Positions 25,666 through 34,450 are shown, numbered from the stretch's first letter. The stretch is DNA of 64,000 nucleotides from Aliirhizobium wenxiniae (GCF_019511445.1 NZ_JAEUAN010000029.1:1-64000), one strand, 5' to 3'. The notes: generated by a model from the sequence alone, not told the origin. Made by a program: numbers and translations.

Positions 25666-26475
25666 TCAGGCTTGCGCCACTTTCCGGTAAGCTGCGTGGT
25701 AGGCCAGAGCGAGCAACGCTCCACCGATCACGTTTCCGATCGTTGCAGGAAGGAGATTTGCCCCAATATCTGTAAAAGTGATGGCCGTGTTTGTCTGCTC
25801 CATTAGCGATTGCGCAATGAACGCGTAGGACAGGAGATACATATTCGCTATGGAATGCTCGAAACCGGCCGCGACGAACGCGGCAACAGGCAGCAGCAGA
25901 CCGAAAATCTTCTGGGCAACGGTCTGTCCGGCATAAGCGAGCCAGACCGCAAGGCAGACGAGAAGGTTGGCGAGAATGCCGCTCGCTGTCGTCGTTGCAA
26001 AACCCTTCGCTGTCTTGGTCTCCGCCAGTTCCATGGCGGCACGGCCGATTGCTCCGTCGCCTGCCTCGTGAAGGCCCGCCAAGGCGGCGGTTGCAGCCAG
26101 AAGAACAGCGCCGAAAAAGTTCGCAATATAGACGATGCCCAAGGCACGTATTGCCTTGTTCGCCGGTATCTGACCCGCCGCCAGGGGTCCTGTCATAAGG
26201 GTATTGCCGGTGAAAAGCTCTGCGCCGGCGACCAAGACCAATGCGAGGCCCACGGAAAATACCAGGCCGGCCAGTACCTGGCCGACCCCGAACGGCATGG
26301 CGTCCGCGCCAGCAAGCGCGACTGTCGCAAAAAGCCCACCCAGACCGATATAGATGCCCGCGAGCGTACCCAGCACAATCATTTTCGAGAGGGGAAGATC
26401 TGCTTTGTCCCGGCAAGCGGCGAACACGGTCTCATACAATTCGTCTGGGTGCGGCAGAGAGGCGTTGTCAGACAT
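25666..26475 (-). CDS. Formate/nitrite transporter (FNT) family channel
   Basis: 269 residues from the ATG at 26475 (MSDNASLPHPDELYETVFAA), preferred over 26547 because GGGGA lies six bases upstream. Six hydrophobic helices with FNT hallmarks: ELFTGNTLMTG (omega loop region), LVCLAVWLAYAGQTVAQKI and FEHSIANMYLLS. The fold is a pentameric channel for formate, nitrite, lactate or hydrosulfide. Adjacent to the YdeP-like oxidoreductase, which may act on the transported anion; inference. Confidence 0.88.
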   Translation of the reverse strand: MSDNASLPHPDELYETVFAACRDKADLPLSKMIVLGTLAGIYIGLGGLFATVALAGADAMPFGVGQVLAGLVFSVGLALVLVAGAELFTGNTLMTGPLAAGQIPANKAIRALGIVYIANFFGAVLLAATAALAGLHEAGDGAIGRAAMELAETKTAKGFATTTASGILANLLVCLAVWLAYAGQTVAQKIFGLLLPVAAFVAAGFEHSIANMYLLSYAFIAQSLMEQTNTAITFTDIGANLLPATIGNVIGGALLALAYHAAYRKVAQA

Positions 26476-26601
26476 CGGGTCCCCGTCATCAGGCATGGCG
26501 TCAAAGTGGCTTTGGGGTTGCAACGATCCGGATGCTGGGAAGATCAATCGCGAGGGAACACGATGTCGTGAAGGGTGATCGTGACCGACATTCCGATTTG
26601 A

Positions 26602-26946
26602 TCACAAAGGGCAAAGCGTCAGCCAGAAAACTCCGGCGAAACAGAATGCAGTCGAGAATATCGCGGCTATGGTGACATAGGTCTTGACCTGACCAAGAAA
26701 CGTTGAGGTTTCCAGGGCGGCCGCCGGCTTGTGTCTCCTGCGCAACCAGGCGAGCGTACCGAGGATCGCAACAAAGCTTATTACTACCAGCACGATCAGG
26801 ATGAAACGGAGCGGTGATCGCCAGAACGCTATGTCGTTGTTATGCCAACCCAGGCTGCACCCGGTAGCCTGAGTCGCGTAAACAAGCAGGAAGGTGCCGC
26901 TCCACACAACGAAAGCCAGAATGAGGAGTAAAAGGGGATGGCGCAT
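26602..26946 (-). CDS. Small membrane protein of the cytochrome oxidase cluster
   Basis: 114 residues, three hydrophobic helices (LLLLILAFVVWSGTFLLVYA; ILIVLVVISFVAILGTLAWL; AAIFSTAFCFAGVFWLTLCP). The start directly follows the oxidase subunit I/III stop, so it is co-transcribed. Proteins of this size and position accompany alphaproteobacterial heme-copper oxidase operons as small subunits or assembly factors. Not a recognised subunit IV by motif. Confidence 0.65.
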   Translation of the reverse strand: MRHPLLLLILAFVVWSGTFLLVYATQATGCSLGWHNNDIAFWRSPLRFILIVLVVISFVAILGTLAWLRRRHKPAAALETSTFLGQVKTYVTIAAIFSTAFCFAGVFWLTLCPL

Positions 26947-29460
26947 TCAGACGCCTCCGTCGCGGACCAGGCTGTCGAGCAACAGGCAAAAGCCGACCGC
27001 CGCAAAAGCGGAAGCGGCTGAATAATCGTGCCAAAGCGCGCCGATTTTGAGATCGAGCACCCGCACCGACATGTCATGATCGCGCAGGGCTCTCCATAGG
27101 GCATGCGCGGCGAAGATCGAGCCGACCACGCCGTGCAGAGAGATGTAGCAGACGATGACAAACAGCGAAGCGGTCGCCGCGTGGCCCGATGCGGATGGCA
27201 GCGAGTAAAATGCGATGGAGATGAATGATCCGGTCGAGATCAGGTGTCCTGCAAAAGCCAGTCCATTGCCGAGGAGCGACATGTGCGCGGACTTCTTCGA
27301 TATCCTGCTGCCGAGTGAGCCGAGGCTCATGCTCGTCGCAGCCAGTATCAAAAGCCAGAGACTGGGGCTCTGGAGGTTTGCCGGCGGCCAATTCGGGGCC
27401 GAGATCCAGAGAAAGAGGCAACCGAAGAGGAGCGAGATATAGAGCGTCGCGTCGGCGACGAGTGTCAGCACCATGGCTAGATAGGAAGGCGGGCTTTCTG
27501 CACGAATGTGGACGGGAACCGTTTCGCCGTGACCGATCGGCACGGCGTCATCGTCGAAGGAGGAGGGGCTAGACCGCGACCATAGACAGAAGCAAACGAT
27601 CACGGCCGCAAGTGCGACGGGAGTAGCCCAGTAGAACTTGAACAGCATCAACAGGAAGAAGCTGCCGGTTGCGACCGCAGTCCAGAACGGCAGAAATGTC
27701 TGGCGCGGCAAGAGAACGAGCTGTTCAGGCTCTCCGGTTACCGAATTGACGCCCAGCACCTCCATTCGGTCATCACGCGGCATGCCCAGATAGCCTCGCC
27801 CTGCGGCAAGGTGCGGGCCGATCACGTCTGGATCGAGAAGGTCGGCTCGGTTGTCGACCCGTGGAATGGATGCGAAATTATAGGATGGCGGTGGCGTCGG
27901 CATAGCCCATTCGAGTGTGCCGGCCTTCCACGGATTGCGCCTGAAAGCGCGGCCAAACTTGAAGAGAAGGATGAAGTCGAGCGCCACGAGAGCGAACCCC
28001 ATCGCCATAACGAAGCTTCCCATCGATGAGACGAAGTTCAGGACCTCCCAACCGAATTCGGCCGGGTACTCGAAGATCCGGCGGGGCATGCCGCGCAGTC
28101 CGGTAAGGTGCATGAAGAAAAAGGTGACGTTGAAGCCGATGAAAATCATCCAGAACGCCGCGTGCGAGAGATGTTGTACCGGCTGTTTTCCTGTCAGGTG
28201 CGGCACCCAGTAATAGGCCGTGGCCAGCATGGGAAAGATGAAGCCGCCGACCAGCACATAATGCAGGTGGGCGACGACGAAATGCGTGTCATGGGCCTGC
28301 CAGTCGAAGGGAACCATGGCGAGCATGACGCCGGTCAGGCCGCCGATCACGAAGACAAAGAAGAATCCGAAAATATGCAGCATCGGTATGGAGAAGCGCG
28401 CGCGGCCATGGGCGAGCGTCGCGAGCCAGGCAAAGATTTGGATTGCTGTTGGTATGGCCACCAATGCGCTCGCAGCAGAAAAGAACGACAGCGCCACATG
28501 GGGTATGCCGACCGTGTACATGTGATGGACCCACAGGCCGAAAGACAAAAACGCCATTGACACGATCGCCGAGACGATCATGCGGTAACCAGCGAGCGGC
28601 GTGCCGGCAAGCACGGGCAGGATGGTCGAGATCGCACCCGCTGCAGGGAGGAAAATGATGTAGACCTCGGGATGGCCGAAAAGCCAGAAGAGGTGCTGCC
28701 ACAGAAGCGGATCTCCGCCGCGCGTCGGATCGAAGAAGGGAAGGTCGAAAGCACGCTCCACTTCGAGCAGGATCGAGCCGAGGATCAGTGGCGGGAAACC
28801 GATCAGCATCATTGTCGCGACCACGAGCATGTACCAGGCGAAGATCGGCATGCGGTCGAGCGACATGCCGGGCGCCCGGATTTTCATGATCGTAACGATT
28901 ATTTCCACGGCTGCTGAAAGCGCGGAAATCTCAACGAACGTGATGCCAAGCAGCCAAACGTCGGAATTTATGCCCGGCGCATAGACCGAAGATGACAGCG
29001 GCGTGTACATGAACCAGCCGCTGTTGGGCGCGACACCAGCCAGAAGCGCTCCGATCAGGATCATGCCGCCGAACAGGTAACACCAGTAGCCGTACGCGCC
29101 GAGCCGTGGAAAGGCGAGGTCGCGGGTTCCGAGCAGTTTTGGCAGAAGATAGATCGCCATACCCTCGAAAAAGGGAATAGCAAACAGAAACATCATGATC
29201 GTGCCGTGCATGGTGAAGACCTGGCCATAGGTCTCGGCATCCATGAATACGCTTTGCGAGGACGCAAGTTGCGTGCGGATCAGCATCGCCAAAACGCCCC
29301 CGATCGCAAAGAAGACCAGGGCCGTCAGCATGAAGCGGACGCCGATCACGTTATGATTGACGGCGGCGAGGCGTCCCCACCCCGGCTTCGTTCCCCAGAT
29401 GCGATCCAGTGCTTTATGCAGTGCGATAGGGTTATGATGGAGCGTCTGGTTCTCAGTCAT
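26947..29460 (-). CDS. Cytochrome c oxidase subunit I-III fusion
   Basis: 837 residues. Residues 1-550 are subunit I: MHGTIMMFLFAIPFFEGMAI with a low-spin heme His, WLFGHPEVYIIFLPAAGAIS (CuB His with the Tyr crosslink), VHHMYTVGIP, and AHDTHFVVAHLHYVLVGG holding the heme a/a3 ligands. From about 640 it continues into a subunit III-like seven-helix part (LTLVADATLYISLLFGCLFL; VVGSIFAAHALWRALRDHD). Such I-III fusions occur in caa3-like oxidases. Eight bases overlap with the subunit II gene upstream. Terminal respiration in the inner membrane. Confidence 0.9.
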   Translation of the reverse strand: MTENQTLHHNPIALHKALDRIWGTKPGWGRLAAVNHNVIGVRFMLTALVFFAIGGVLAMLIRTQLASSQSVFMDAETYGQVFTMHGTIMMFLFAIPFFEGMAIYLLPKLLGTRDLAFPRLGAYGYWCYLFGGMILIGALLAGVAPNSGWFMYTPLSSSVYAPGINSDVWLLGITFVEISALSAAVEIIVTIMKIRAPGMSLDRMPIFAWYMLVVATMMLIGFPPLILGSILLEVERAFDLPFFDPTRGGDPLLWQHLFWLFGHPEVYIIFLPAAGAISTILPVLAGTPLAGYRMIVSAIVSMAFLSFGLWVHHMYTVGIPHVALSFFSAASALVAIPTAIQIFAWLATLAHGRARFSIPMLHIFGFFFVFVIGGLTGVMLAMVPFDWQAHDTHFVVAHLHYVLVGGFIFPMLATAYYWVPHLTGKQPVQHLSHAAFWMIFIGFNVTFFFMHLTGLRGMPRRIFEYPAEFGWEVLNFVSSMGSFVMAMGFALVALDFILLFKFGRAFRRNPWKAGTLEWAMPTPPPSYNFASIPRVDNRADLLDPDVIGPHLAAGRGYLGMPRDDRMEVLGVNSVTGEPEQLVLLPRQTFLPFWTAVATGSFFLLMLFKFYWATPVALAAVIVCFCLWSRSSPSSFDDDAVPIGHGETVPVHIRAESPPSYLAMVLTLVADATLYISLLFGCLFLWISAPNWPPANLQSPSLWLLILAATSMSLGSLGSRISKKSAHMSLLGNGLAFAGHLISTGSFISIAFYSLPSASGHAATASLFVIVCYISLHGVVGSIFAAHALWRALRDHDMSVRVLDLKIGALWHDYSAASAFAAVGFCLLLDSLVRDGGV

Positions 29461-30130
29461 GGCGAAGTCCCCCGGTCAAGAAGTCGCGGAAATCGTCTTG
29501 GCCGAGGGCCCGCACCTCGAACTGCATGCCGGCATGCCCGGTGCCACAATATTCCGAGCAAATGCCACCGTATCTCCCCGGTTGGTCGGCGCGGATGCGC
29601 AGGCGACTAGAATGGCCCGGAACGGCGTCGATCTTGCCGCCGAGACGGGGAACCCAGAAACTGTGAATAACGTCCTCGCTTTCGGCGATGATTTCGATGG
29701 TGCGGCCCGCCGGGATGTGCAGGATATCGGTGTGAACCGGGCCGCCGGACACCGAGGGATAAGAGAACTGCCATTGCCACATGCGGCCGATCGCGCGGAC
29801 CTCCAGCACTTCGTTGGCCTCGCTTACGGCGCCTTTCAGCAAAAATTCACCCTGGGCAAAAGCGTAGAAGGTCAAGCCCGCCAACACAGGCACTGGCAAT
29901 ATCAGGCCGCCCAGGATGATCCATCGCGCTTGCGAGACGCCGCGGCCAAAACGCGGAGCAAGCACGGCGGCGAGAAACAGTCCTAAGACGAGGGTGAACA
30001 GCGCAAACGAACCCCAAAGCATCGCCCACCAGAGGTTGGCGATCGAGGCTGCTGACGGACCGGCAGGATCAAGCGCCGAGAAATCGCCGCTGCAGCCCCC
30101 CAGCGCTAGCGGGACGCCCGTGCAGCACAG
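29453..30130 (-). CDS. Cytochrome c oxidase subunit II, lipoprotein type
   Basis: About 225 residues. A lipobox GVPLALGGC near the N-terminus, two membrane helices (WWAMLWGSFALFTLVLGLFL; WIILGGLILPVPVLAGLTFY), then a periplasmic cupredoxin domain with MWQWQFSYPSVSGGPVHTDI, HSFWVPRLGGK and the CuA motif CSEYCGTGHAGM. No heme c domain. The start is unclear: no ATG, GTG or TTG fits in frame, and a signal-like MVPLSVL lies in another frame next to it, hinting at a one-base indel near 30118. The coordinate is given from the CTG at 30130. Divergent from the DUF2231 gene. Confidence 0.8.
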   Translation of the reverse strand: MCCTGVPLALGGCSGDFSALDPAGPSAASIANLWWAMLWGSFALFTLVLGLFLAAVLAPRFGRGVSQARWIILGGLILPVPVLAGLTFYAFAQGEFLLKGAVSEANEVLEVRAIGRMWQWQFSYPSVSGGPVHTDILHIPAGRTIEIIAESEDVIHSFWVPRLGGKIDAVPGHSSRLRIRADQPGRYGGICSEYCGTGHAGMQFEVRALGQDDFRDFLTGGLRHD

Positions 30131-30184
30131 ACAGCGGAACCAATCCTTTGTTCCGGGACTTTGCCGGATAAAGGGAGATTTGTG

Positions 30185-30685
30185 TTGAAAAAAATCACTG
30201 AGGTCGAAAACCCCGTCATCTCGAAGATCGAAGAGAAGGATGCCAGTTCGACGATTGCTGTTGCCGGCCATCCGCTTCATGCCATGAGCGTACATTTCCC
30301 GATCGCCCTTGCTTTCGTCACATTGGCGGTCGATCTGCTTTTCTGGTGGTCGGCCGATCCGTTCTGGCTGCGGGTCGGCCTTTGGAGCTCCGGCGGGGTG
30401 TTCTTTTTCGGTCTCGCGGCAGGACTGGTGGGCACGATCGAGCTCCTTGCAGTACCAGGCATTCGCGAACGGGTGGCGAGTTGGGCGCATGCCATCGCTG
30501 CGATAACACTTATCGCCTTCGCCGGCCTTAACTGGGGACTGCGGGCGTCTGGGGCGGCGGACGTGCTGCCGCATGGTCTCCTCGTATCTCTCCTGACCTG
30601 TTTCATGACAGGGATGGCTGGTTGGCATGGGGGCAAGCTTATTTTCGATCACGGCGTCGGCCTCATGGTATCGGCCAAGGACTGA
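30185..30685 (+). CDS. DUF2231 membrane protein
   Basis: 166 residues from the TTG at 30185, seven bases after AAGGGAG; a GTG at 30182 is equally possible. The family signature GHPLHAMSVHFPIALAFVTL opens the first of four helices, then WRVGLWSSGGVFFFGLAAGL-type, an AHAIAAITLIAFAGLNWGLR helix, and TGMAGWHGGKLIFDHGVG. DUF2231 proteins have conserved histidines and are often near respiratory genes; their function is unknown. Its 3' end overlaps that of the convergent CopD-like gene by 23 bases. Confidence 0.8.
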   Translation: MKKITEVENPVISKIEEKDASSTIAVAGHPLHAMSVHFPIALAFVTLAVDLLFWWSADPFWLRVGLWSSGGVFFFGLAAGLVGTIELLAVPGIRERVASWAHAIAAITLIAFAGLNWGLRASGAADVLPHGLLVSLLTCFMTGMAGWHGGKLIFDHGVGLMVSAKD

Positions 30686-31166
30686 AACGCTCAGCAAGAG
30701 CTTTCAATCCACCCGGACGCGTCAATTCGACCGGAAGTTCGAATCCGACAGGTGGTTTGGCCAAGGCGATAAAGACGACGGCGATGACAACAACCGACGT
30801 CGCGATAGTGGCGACGACGAAGCGCCAAACCGGGTACACCCCGCCCTCCTTGAAGAGCCTGATAATTATCAGCCCTGTGAGAATATGGGTAACGACCAGA
30901 AAGCCGACGAAAAGCAGTTTCAAGGAAAACCATGGCGCGTAGGTCTGCTGCCCGAAAATAAGGGCGGTGCCGCTCACGACCGCTAGGAACGCGGCCGGCG
31001 AGATGATCGTCACATACGCATAACGGACGATCATTTGCAGACGATAGAGCGCATCCTTATCCTCCACATTCGCCCTTTGTACATAAAGGCCGGGCAGGCT
31101 GATCAATCCTGCGGCCCAGATCGCAATCGTGATGATATGGAGAAATTTCAACAAAGCTATTATCAA
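30663..31166 (-). CDS. CopD-family membrane protein
   Basis: 167 residues, four hydrophobic helices: LLKFLHIITIAIWAAGLISL with a conserved His, YAYVTIISPAAFLAVVSGTA, FSLKLLFVGFLVVTHILTGL and VVATIATSVVVIAVVFIALA. This matches the four-helix CopD/HemJ-like fold; members are implicated in copper or heme handling. Neighbouring cytochrome oxidase genes fit a role in oxidase maturation, but that is inference. Confidence 0.75.
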   Translation of the reverse strand: MIIALLKFLHIITIAIWAAGLISLPGLYVQRANVEDKDALYRLQMIVRYAYVTIISPAAFLAVVSGTALIFGQQTYAPWFSLKLLFVGFLVVTHILTGLIIIRLFKEGGVYPVWRFVVATIATSVVVIAVVFIALAKPPVGFELPVELTRPGGLKALAERFSPWPIP

Positions 31167-31283
31167 TGCCGGCCCGATGCATGCGCGTATCTGCGGTTGA
31201 TGTGATTAGATGGGGTCGGAATGAAGTGCGTCCAGAGCACAAGGTTGTGAAGGTGGCCCGCAGATGCATGCCGGTTCTGCCCT

Positions 31284-31308
31284 GGAACGGATGCGGATCT
31301 TTATCGTT
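31284..31308 (+). promoter_or_regulatory. EcfG-type promoter for the exoD-like gene
   Basis: GGAAC 31284-31288, N17, GTT 31306-31308 (CGTT); 32 bases to the ATG. Confidence 0.78.
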
Positions 31309-31339
31309 TCCGCTGCGATCGATAATTCGGCGGAATTAA

Positions 31340-31921
31340 ATGACTGAAACAAACACTTACGTGTCCCTATCCCAGGGTGGCCTCGCCCATCTCCTCCACC
31401 GAATGCACTCTCTCGCGGATTCATCAGACACGTTGACGATTCATGACATACGCGAAGAGGTCGGGGAGCGGAGTTTCGGACCATTCCTGATTATACCCGC
31501 AATAATCGAAATCAGCCCTATCGGCGGCATACCTGGTGTGCCGACGGTCATTGCGGTCATCATCAGTATTTTTGCGATCCAAATCCTTTGCGGCCGCAAG
31601 CACCTTTGGCTGCCTCAAGCTGTAGAGCGACGAACTGTTGATGGCCAGAAACTGTCAGCAGGGATTGCGAAAATTGAGCCGTTGTCCCGCTGGGTCGACA
31701 AGGCTGTCCGGCCGCGCTTGGAATGGGCAACAAACACACCATACCGCCAAGGCATAGCACTGCTTGTCATTGCCTTATGTGCGACAGTACCGCCTCTTGA
31801 ACTGATCCCGTTTGCGAGCACTGTGCCGATGGCCGCGATTGTTTTTCTGCGATTGGCGCTGCTGGCTCGCGACGGTCCGCTCGCTTGCATTGCCGGATGT
31901 CCATCGCAACAGCATATCTGA
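31340..31921 (+). CDS. ExoD-family membrane protein, frameshifted in the last 14 codons
   Basis: 193 residues as read. ExoD features: THDIREEVGERSFGP-like start region, then FLIIPAIIEISPIGGIPGVP, FAIQILCGRKHLWLPQAV, and helices ALLVIALCATVPPLELIPFA and MAAIVFLRLALLARDG. After AGC the frame runs into a stop at 31919; the alternative frame gives IATAYLMYTALAA and TGA at 31942-31944, the normal end of the family, so one base is missing near 31902. ExoD mutants of Sinorhizobium meliloti are alkali sensitive and affected in exopolysaccharide and nodule invasion. It has its own EcfG-type promoter. Confidence 0.75.
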   Translation: MTETNTYVSLSQGGLAHLLHRMHSLADSSDTLTIHDIREEVGERSFGPFLIIPAIIEISPIGGIPGVPTVIAVIISIFAIQILCGRKHLWLPQAVERRTVDGQKLSAGIAKIEPLSRWVDKAVRPRLEWATNTPYRQGIALLVIALCATVPPLELIPFASTVPMAAIVFLRLALLARDGPLACIAGCPSQQHI

Positions 31922-31944
31922 TGTATACGGCGTTGGCCGCATGA

Positions 31945-32455
31945 CCACACATCTTTAGATGTCGGATCATGCATGCCTGCTCAAGGAAGGACTGATCATC
32001 GCATCGATTACAAAGAAGGGCGGCATCTCTGCCGCCTTTCTTTGTTGAAGGCCTGTGGCTTTGGCCACCCTTGCTCTTTCCGCCTCGGATCGATGCGCTC
32101 TTGCCTGGACGCTTTCGTCGAATCGGCTGTTGTCGTCGCCATGGCGGCGATTGTTTCGGCGGGTGCAGAATGGCGGGGGAGGCACTGATCCCCCGGCAGA
32201 ACAAACAGGCGCAGCCGGTCGCCCTGCAAACCCAGCCTCGACGTTCAGGCTTCCTCAGCCGGGACTGGTATCACCGCGCCCACTGAGGCAACGCCACACA
32301 GCCAAAGTGGTACCGGTGCTCCAGTGCCGACTACAAATCCTTCAGGCACCACTACCGAAAACCATAGAGCGCGATGGCGGTGTTTATCGCATTTAGAAGG
32401 GCCAGAGCTTGGCCCTCGTCATCGTGCGACATAGTCCGTTCTCACGTAGGTTGCC
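31945..32455. other. 511-base stretch with repeat copy B and decayed coding sequence
   Basis: Contains the 80-base repeat (31987-32066). Downstream a plus strand Thr/Pro/Gly-rich segment (GTGAPVPTTNPSGTTTENHR) in one frame and PPAEQTGAAGRPANPA in another look like pieces of a lost exported protein. An inverted repeat GGGCCA/TGGCCC at 32399-32415 lies before the SDR stop. No intact gene is supported. Confidence 0.45.
31987..32066. repeat. 80-base repeat, copy B
   Basis: Gap-free match to 4828-4907. In copy A this is the end and terminator of a DUF4142 gene. Here no such gene precedes it, so it is probably the scar of a lost paralogue. Confidence 0.7.
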
Positions 32456-33319
32456 TCATATCATGATCTCGCCACCTGTGACCGGGATTACTGCTCCTGT
32501 CATGTAGCTTCCAAGATCCGACGCCAGCAGGACGTACGCCCCTGCTAGTTCTGCAGGCTGACCTGCCCGTTTCAGCAGGGTCTGCTCGCCGAACTTCGCC
32601 GATTTTTCCGGCGGCATGGTTGAGGGAATAAGCGGTGTCCAGATCGGTCCTGGCGCTACAGCGTTCACCCGTATGCCCTTGTCGGCCAACACCTCCGCCA
32701 AGCCTGCGGTAAAGTTAGAAACGGCCCCTTTTGTCGATGCGTAGACGAGAAGGTGAGGAGAGGGCTGGCGGGACTGGATGGATGTGGTGTTGATGATGGC
32801 GCTGCCGGGCTTCATATGAGGCGCGGCCGCTTTCGAAAGGTAGAACGGTGCATAGATATTTGTCCGGAAGGTCTCGTCCCATTCATCCGCGCTGATGTCG
32901 CTGATGTTGGCATAGGTCCTCTGGTAAGCAGCGTTGTTCACGAGGATATCGAGACTGCCAAGTTCTGCCACCGTCCGTTCCACCAAGTCGATGCAGTGAT
33001 CCTCGGATTTGATGTCCCCGGGGATGACGAGGGCTTTGCGGCCGGCATCTTCCACCCACTTAGCCGTATCGCGTGCATCGTCATCCTCGTTGAGGTAAGA
33101 AATGACAACGTCGGCCCCTTCGCGGGCAAATGCGATTGCAACTGCCTTACCGATACCGGAGTCAGCGCCCGTGATGAGGGCAACCTTGCCTACCAGCTTT
33201 CCGTTTCCTTGATATGAATTCTCTCCGTGATCCGGCACAGGCATCATGAGAGTGGTTTCGCCCGGAGGCTGCTGCTGCTGCTCAGGCTGCGGCGGGGAAG
33301 GGCGACGTGGTTCGTTCAT
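32456..33319 (-). CDS. Short-chain dehydrogenase of the YghA/YdaD stress type
   Basis: 287 residues from the ATG at 33319; upstream start 33418 would overlap the promoter. Pro/Gln-rich N-terminus (PPQPEQQQQPPGETTLMMPV), then GADSGIGKAVAIAFAREGAD, VNNAAYQ, catalytic VYASTKGA and VTGGEIMI at the end. It is of the same subfamily as 11939-12817. The frame is intact. Monocistronic with an EcfG-type promoter. Probable aldehyde or carbonyl reductase under stress; substrate unknown. Confidence 0.85.
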   Translation of the reverse strand: MNEPRRPSPPQPEQQQQPPGETTLMMPVPDHGENSYQGNGKLVGKVALITGADSGIGKAVAIAFAREGADVVISYLNEDDDARDTAKWVEDAGRKALVIPGDIKSEDHCIDLVERTVAELGSLDILVNNAAYQRTYANISDISADEWDETFRTNIYAPFYLSKAAAPHMKPGSAIINTTSIQSRQPSPHLLVYASTKGAVSNFTAGLAEVLADKGIRVNAVAPGPIWTPLIPSTMPPEKSAKFGEQTLLKRAGQPAELAGAYVLLASDLGSYMTGAVIPVTGGEIMI

Positions 33320-33350
33320 GGTTGTCTCCTGGATGTTGCACCAGCGCGCT

Positions 33351-33375
33351 AACCAATCTTGAGCCACACAGTTCC
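33351..33375 (-). promoter_or_regulatory. EcfG-type promoter for the SDR at 33319
   Basis: Minus strand GGAAC (33375-33371), N17, GTT (33353-33351); 32 bases to the ATG. Confidence 0.75.
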
Positions 33376-33566
33376 AGATGGTGTTTGACTTTTCGCCCGT
33401 CCAACGGCGGTTCGACAAGAGTGCAGGTCAGATCCATCTTTAATCTGGCGATAGTGGAACTACCCAACTTGGCGGCGGCAGGCTTGATGCTGTGGATGCC
33501 TCCAGCCTCTGGATCGGCTTGAGGCGACCGCATTGCCTCAAGCGTCGTTCTGCGGGCCCGGCGATC

Positions 33567-33767
33567 TTACTTACCCCTGGTCTTCAACGCGTCCGAAACC
33601 TTTGTCCGGCCCGGGTCGCTGTTGTTTTCGCCGACGGCATCGCGATCTACATCCGGATCGTCCTTTGCCGGCATGTATCCGCGAGGTCGGTTTTCCTGCG
33701 GACCTTCCCAGCGGGGAGATTGATCGGTGGTGCCGGGAGCGCCGGGCTTCGGTGAATTGATCGTCAT
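33567..33767 (-). CDS. Small hydrophilic protein
   Basis: 66 residues from the ATG at 33767 (MTINSPKPGAPGTTDQSPRW). Pro/Asp/Gly-rich, likely disordered, with NRPRGYMPAKDDPDVDRDAV in the middle. It begins 19 bases after the stop of the basic protein gene and so is the second gene of that stress operon. No family recognised. Confidence 0.5.
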   Translation of the reverse strand: MTINSPKPGAPGTTDQSPRWEGPQENRPRGYMPAKDDPDVDRDAVGENNSDPGRTKVSDALKTRGK

Positions 33768-33786
33768 GAACTTTATCCGCGAATAC

Positions 33787-34101
33787 TCAATGGCCGGCGT
33801 GATGCTCGTTGCGTTTGCGCGTAGCTGCGGCCTTCTTCGCCGACGCCGAGCGCTCTGCAGCGGATCGCTTGGCAGAGGCCTCACCTTCAGCCCGGCCGCC
33901 CTTCTTCGAGGAAGCGTGGTTCTCGGCGTGGCCGCGTCCTGAGCCCGATTTGTTGCCACCACCGCTTTCCTTGTTCACGGTCGCCCAGGCGCGTCGTTCG
34001 GCCTCTTTTTTCGGCACGCCGCGATCTTCGTAGCCTTCCTCAATATGTTCGGCCTTACGCTTCTGTTTGTCGGTATAAGCAGATTTGTCGCCGCGAGGCA
34101 T
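33787..34101 (-). CDS. Basic 'plasmid stabilization'-type small protein
   Basis: 104 residues from the ATG at 34101 with AAGGGAGA upstream; the 34278 start precedes the promoter. N-terminal MPRGDKSAYTDKQKRKAEHI and GYEDRGVPKKEAERRAWATV form a conserved helical unit. The C-terminal half is a Lys/Ala/Ser-rich basic tail (SAKRSAAERSASAKKAAATR) resembling histone H1-like tails. Homologues are often labelled plasmid stabilization protein without evidence. DNA binding is plausible. First gene of a two-gene operon with an EcfG-type promoter. Confidence 0.65.
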   Translation of the reverse strand: MPRGDKSAYTDKQKRKAEHIEEGYEDRGVPKKEAERRAWATVNKESGGGNKSGSGRGHAENHASSKKGGRAEGEASAKRSAAERSASAKKAAATRKRNEHHAGH

Positions 34102-34134
34102 GGTCATCTCCCTTTCAACATTATGATCCCCTCG

Positions 34135-34159
34135 AACATTCGTGTGGCTCCAGAGTTCC
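34135..34159 (-). promoter_or_regulatory. EcfG-type promoter for the basic protein gene
   Basis: Minus strand GGAAC (34159-34155), N17, GTT (34137-34135); 34 bases to the ATG. Confidence 0.75.
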
Positions 34160-34286
34160 TTAGCGTTAAGGACATTTGAGACGACACCACTCGGATCGCC
34201 TGCGGTTCCATCAAGCATCTCTTTCGTGTGGTTGCGAGGCCGCTCGTCGGGACACGCTGCGATGCATATTGAAGCCACGGCGCGGT

Positions 34287-34311
34287 GGAACTTTCAGATA
34301 GTTGTCTTGTT
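34287..34311 (+). promoter_or_regulatory. EcfG-type promoter for a 37-residue ORF
   Basis: GGAAC 34287-34291, N17, GTT 34309-34311; ATG 26 bases further on. Confidence 0.75.
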
Positions 34312-34336
34312 CGAGGGGCCCACAAGAGGACCTCAC

Positions 34337-34450
34337 ATGAACCTGCTTCCCGGACATCACAGGCTGACGTCACTTGTGCTGCACGCCCCTTCTAGCCTTA
34401 TCGCGGGCGCGATCGCCGAGCCCGGCTTTTTCGATGTCGCATCTTCTTGA
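34337..34450 (+). CDS. Candidate small protein of 37 residues
   Basis: ATG at 34337 preceded by AAGAGGA, encoding MNLLPGHHRLTSLVLHAPSS, then LIAGAIAEPGFFDVASS and TGA at 34448-34450. It is bracketed by a perfect EcfG-type promoter and a terminator at 34467-34491, so a transcript of about 170 bases is predicted. Too short for ordinary gene finders. It could instead be a small RNA. No family known. Confidence 0.45.
   Translation: MNLLPGHHRLTSLVLHAPSSLIAGAIAEPGFFDVASS

Noticed and set aside
29453..30697. A 414-residue reading frame for cytochrome oxidase subunit II
   Set aside because: The first 190 residues are antisense to the DUF2231 gene and lack membrane or signal character; only the part from about 30130 resembles subunit II.
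33456..33485. Plus-strand GGAAC at 33456
   Set aside because: The element 17 bases on reads GCA, not GTT, and no plus-strand gene follows.
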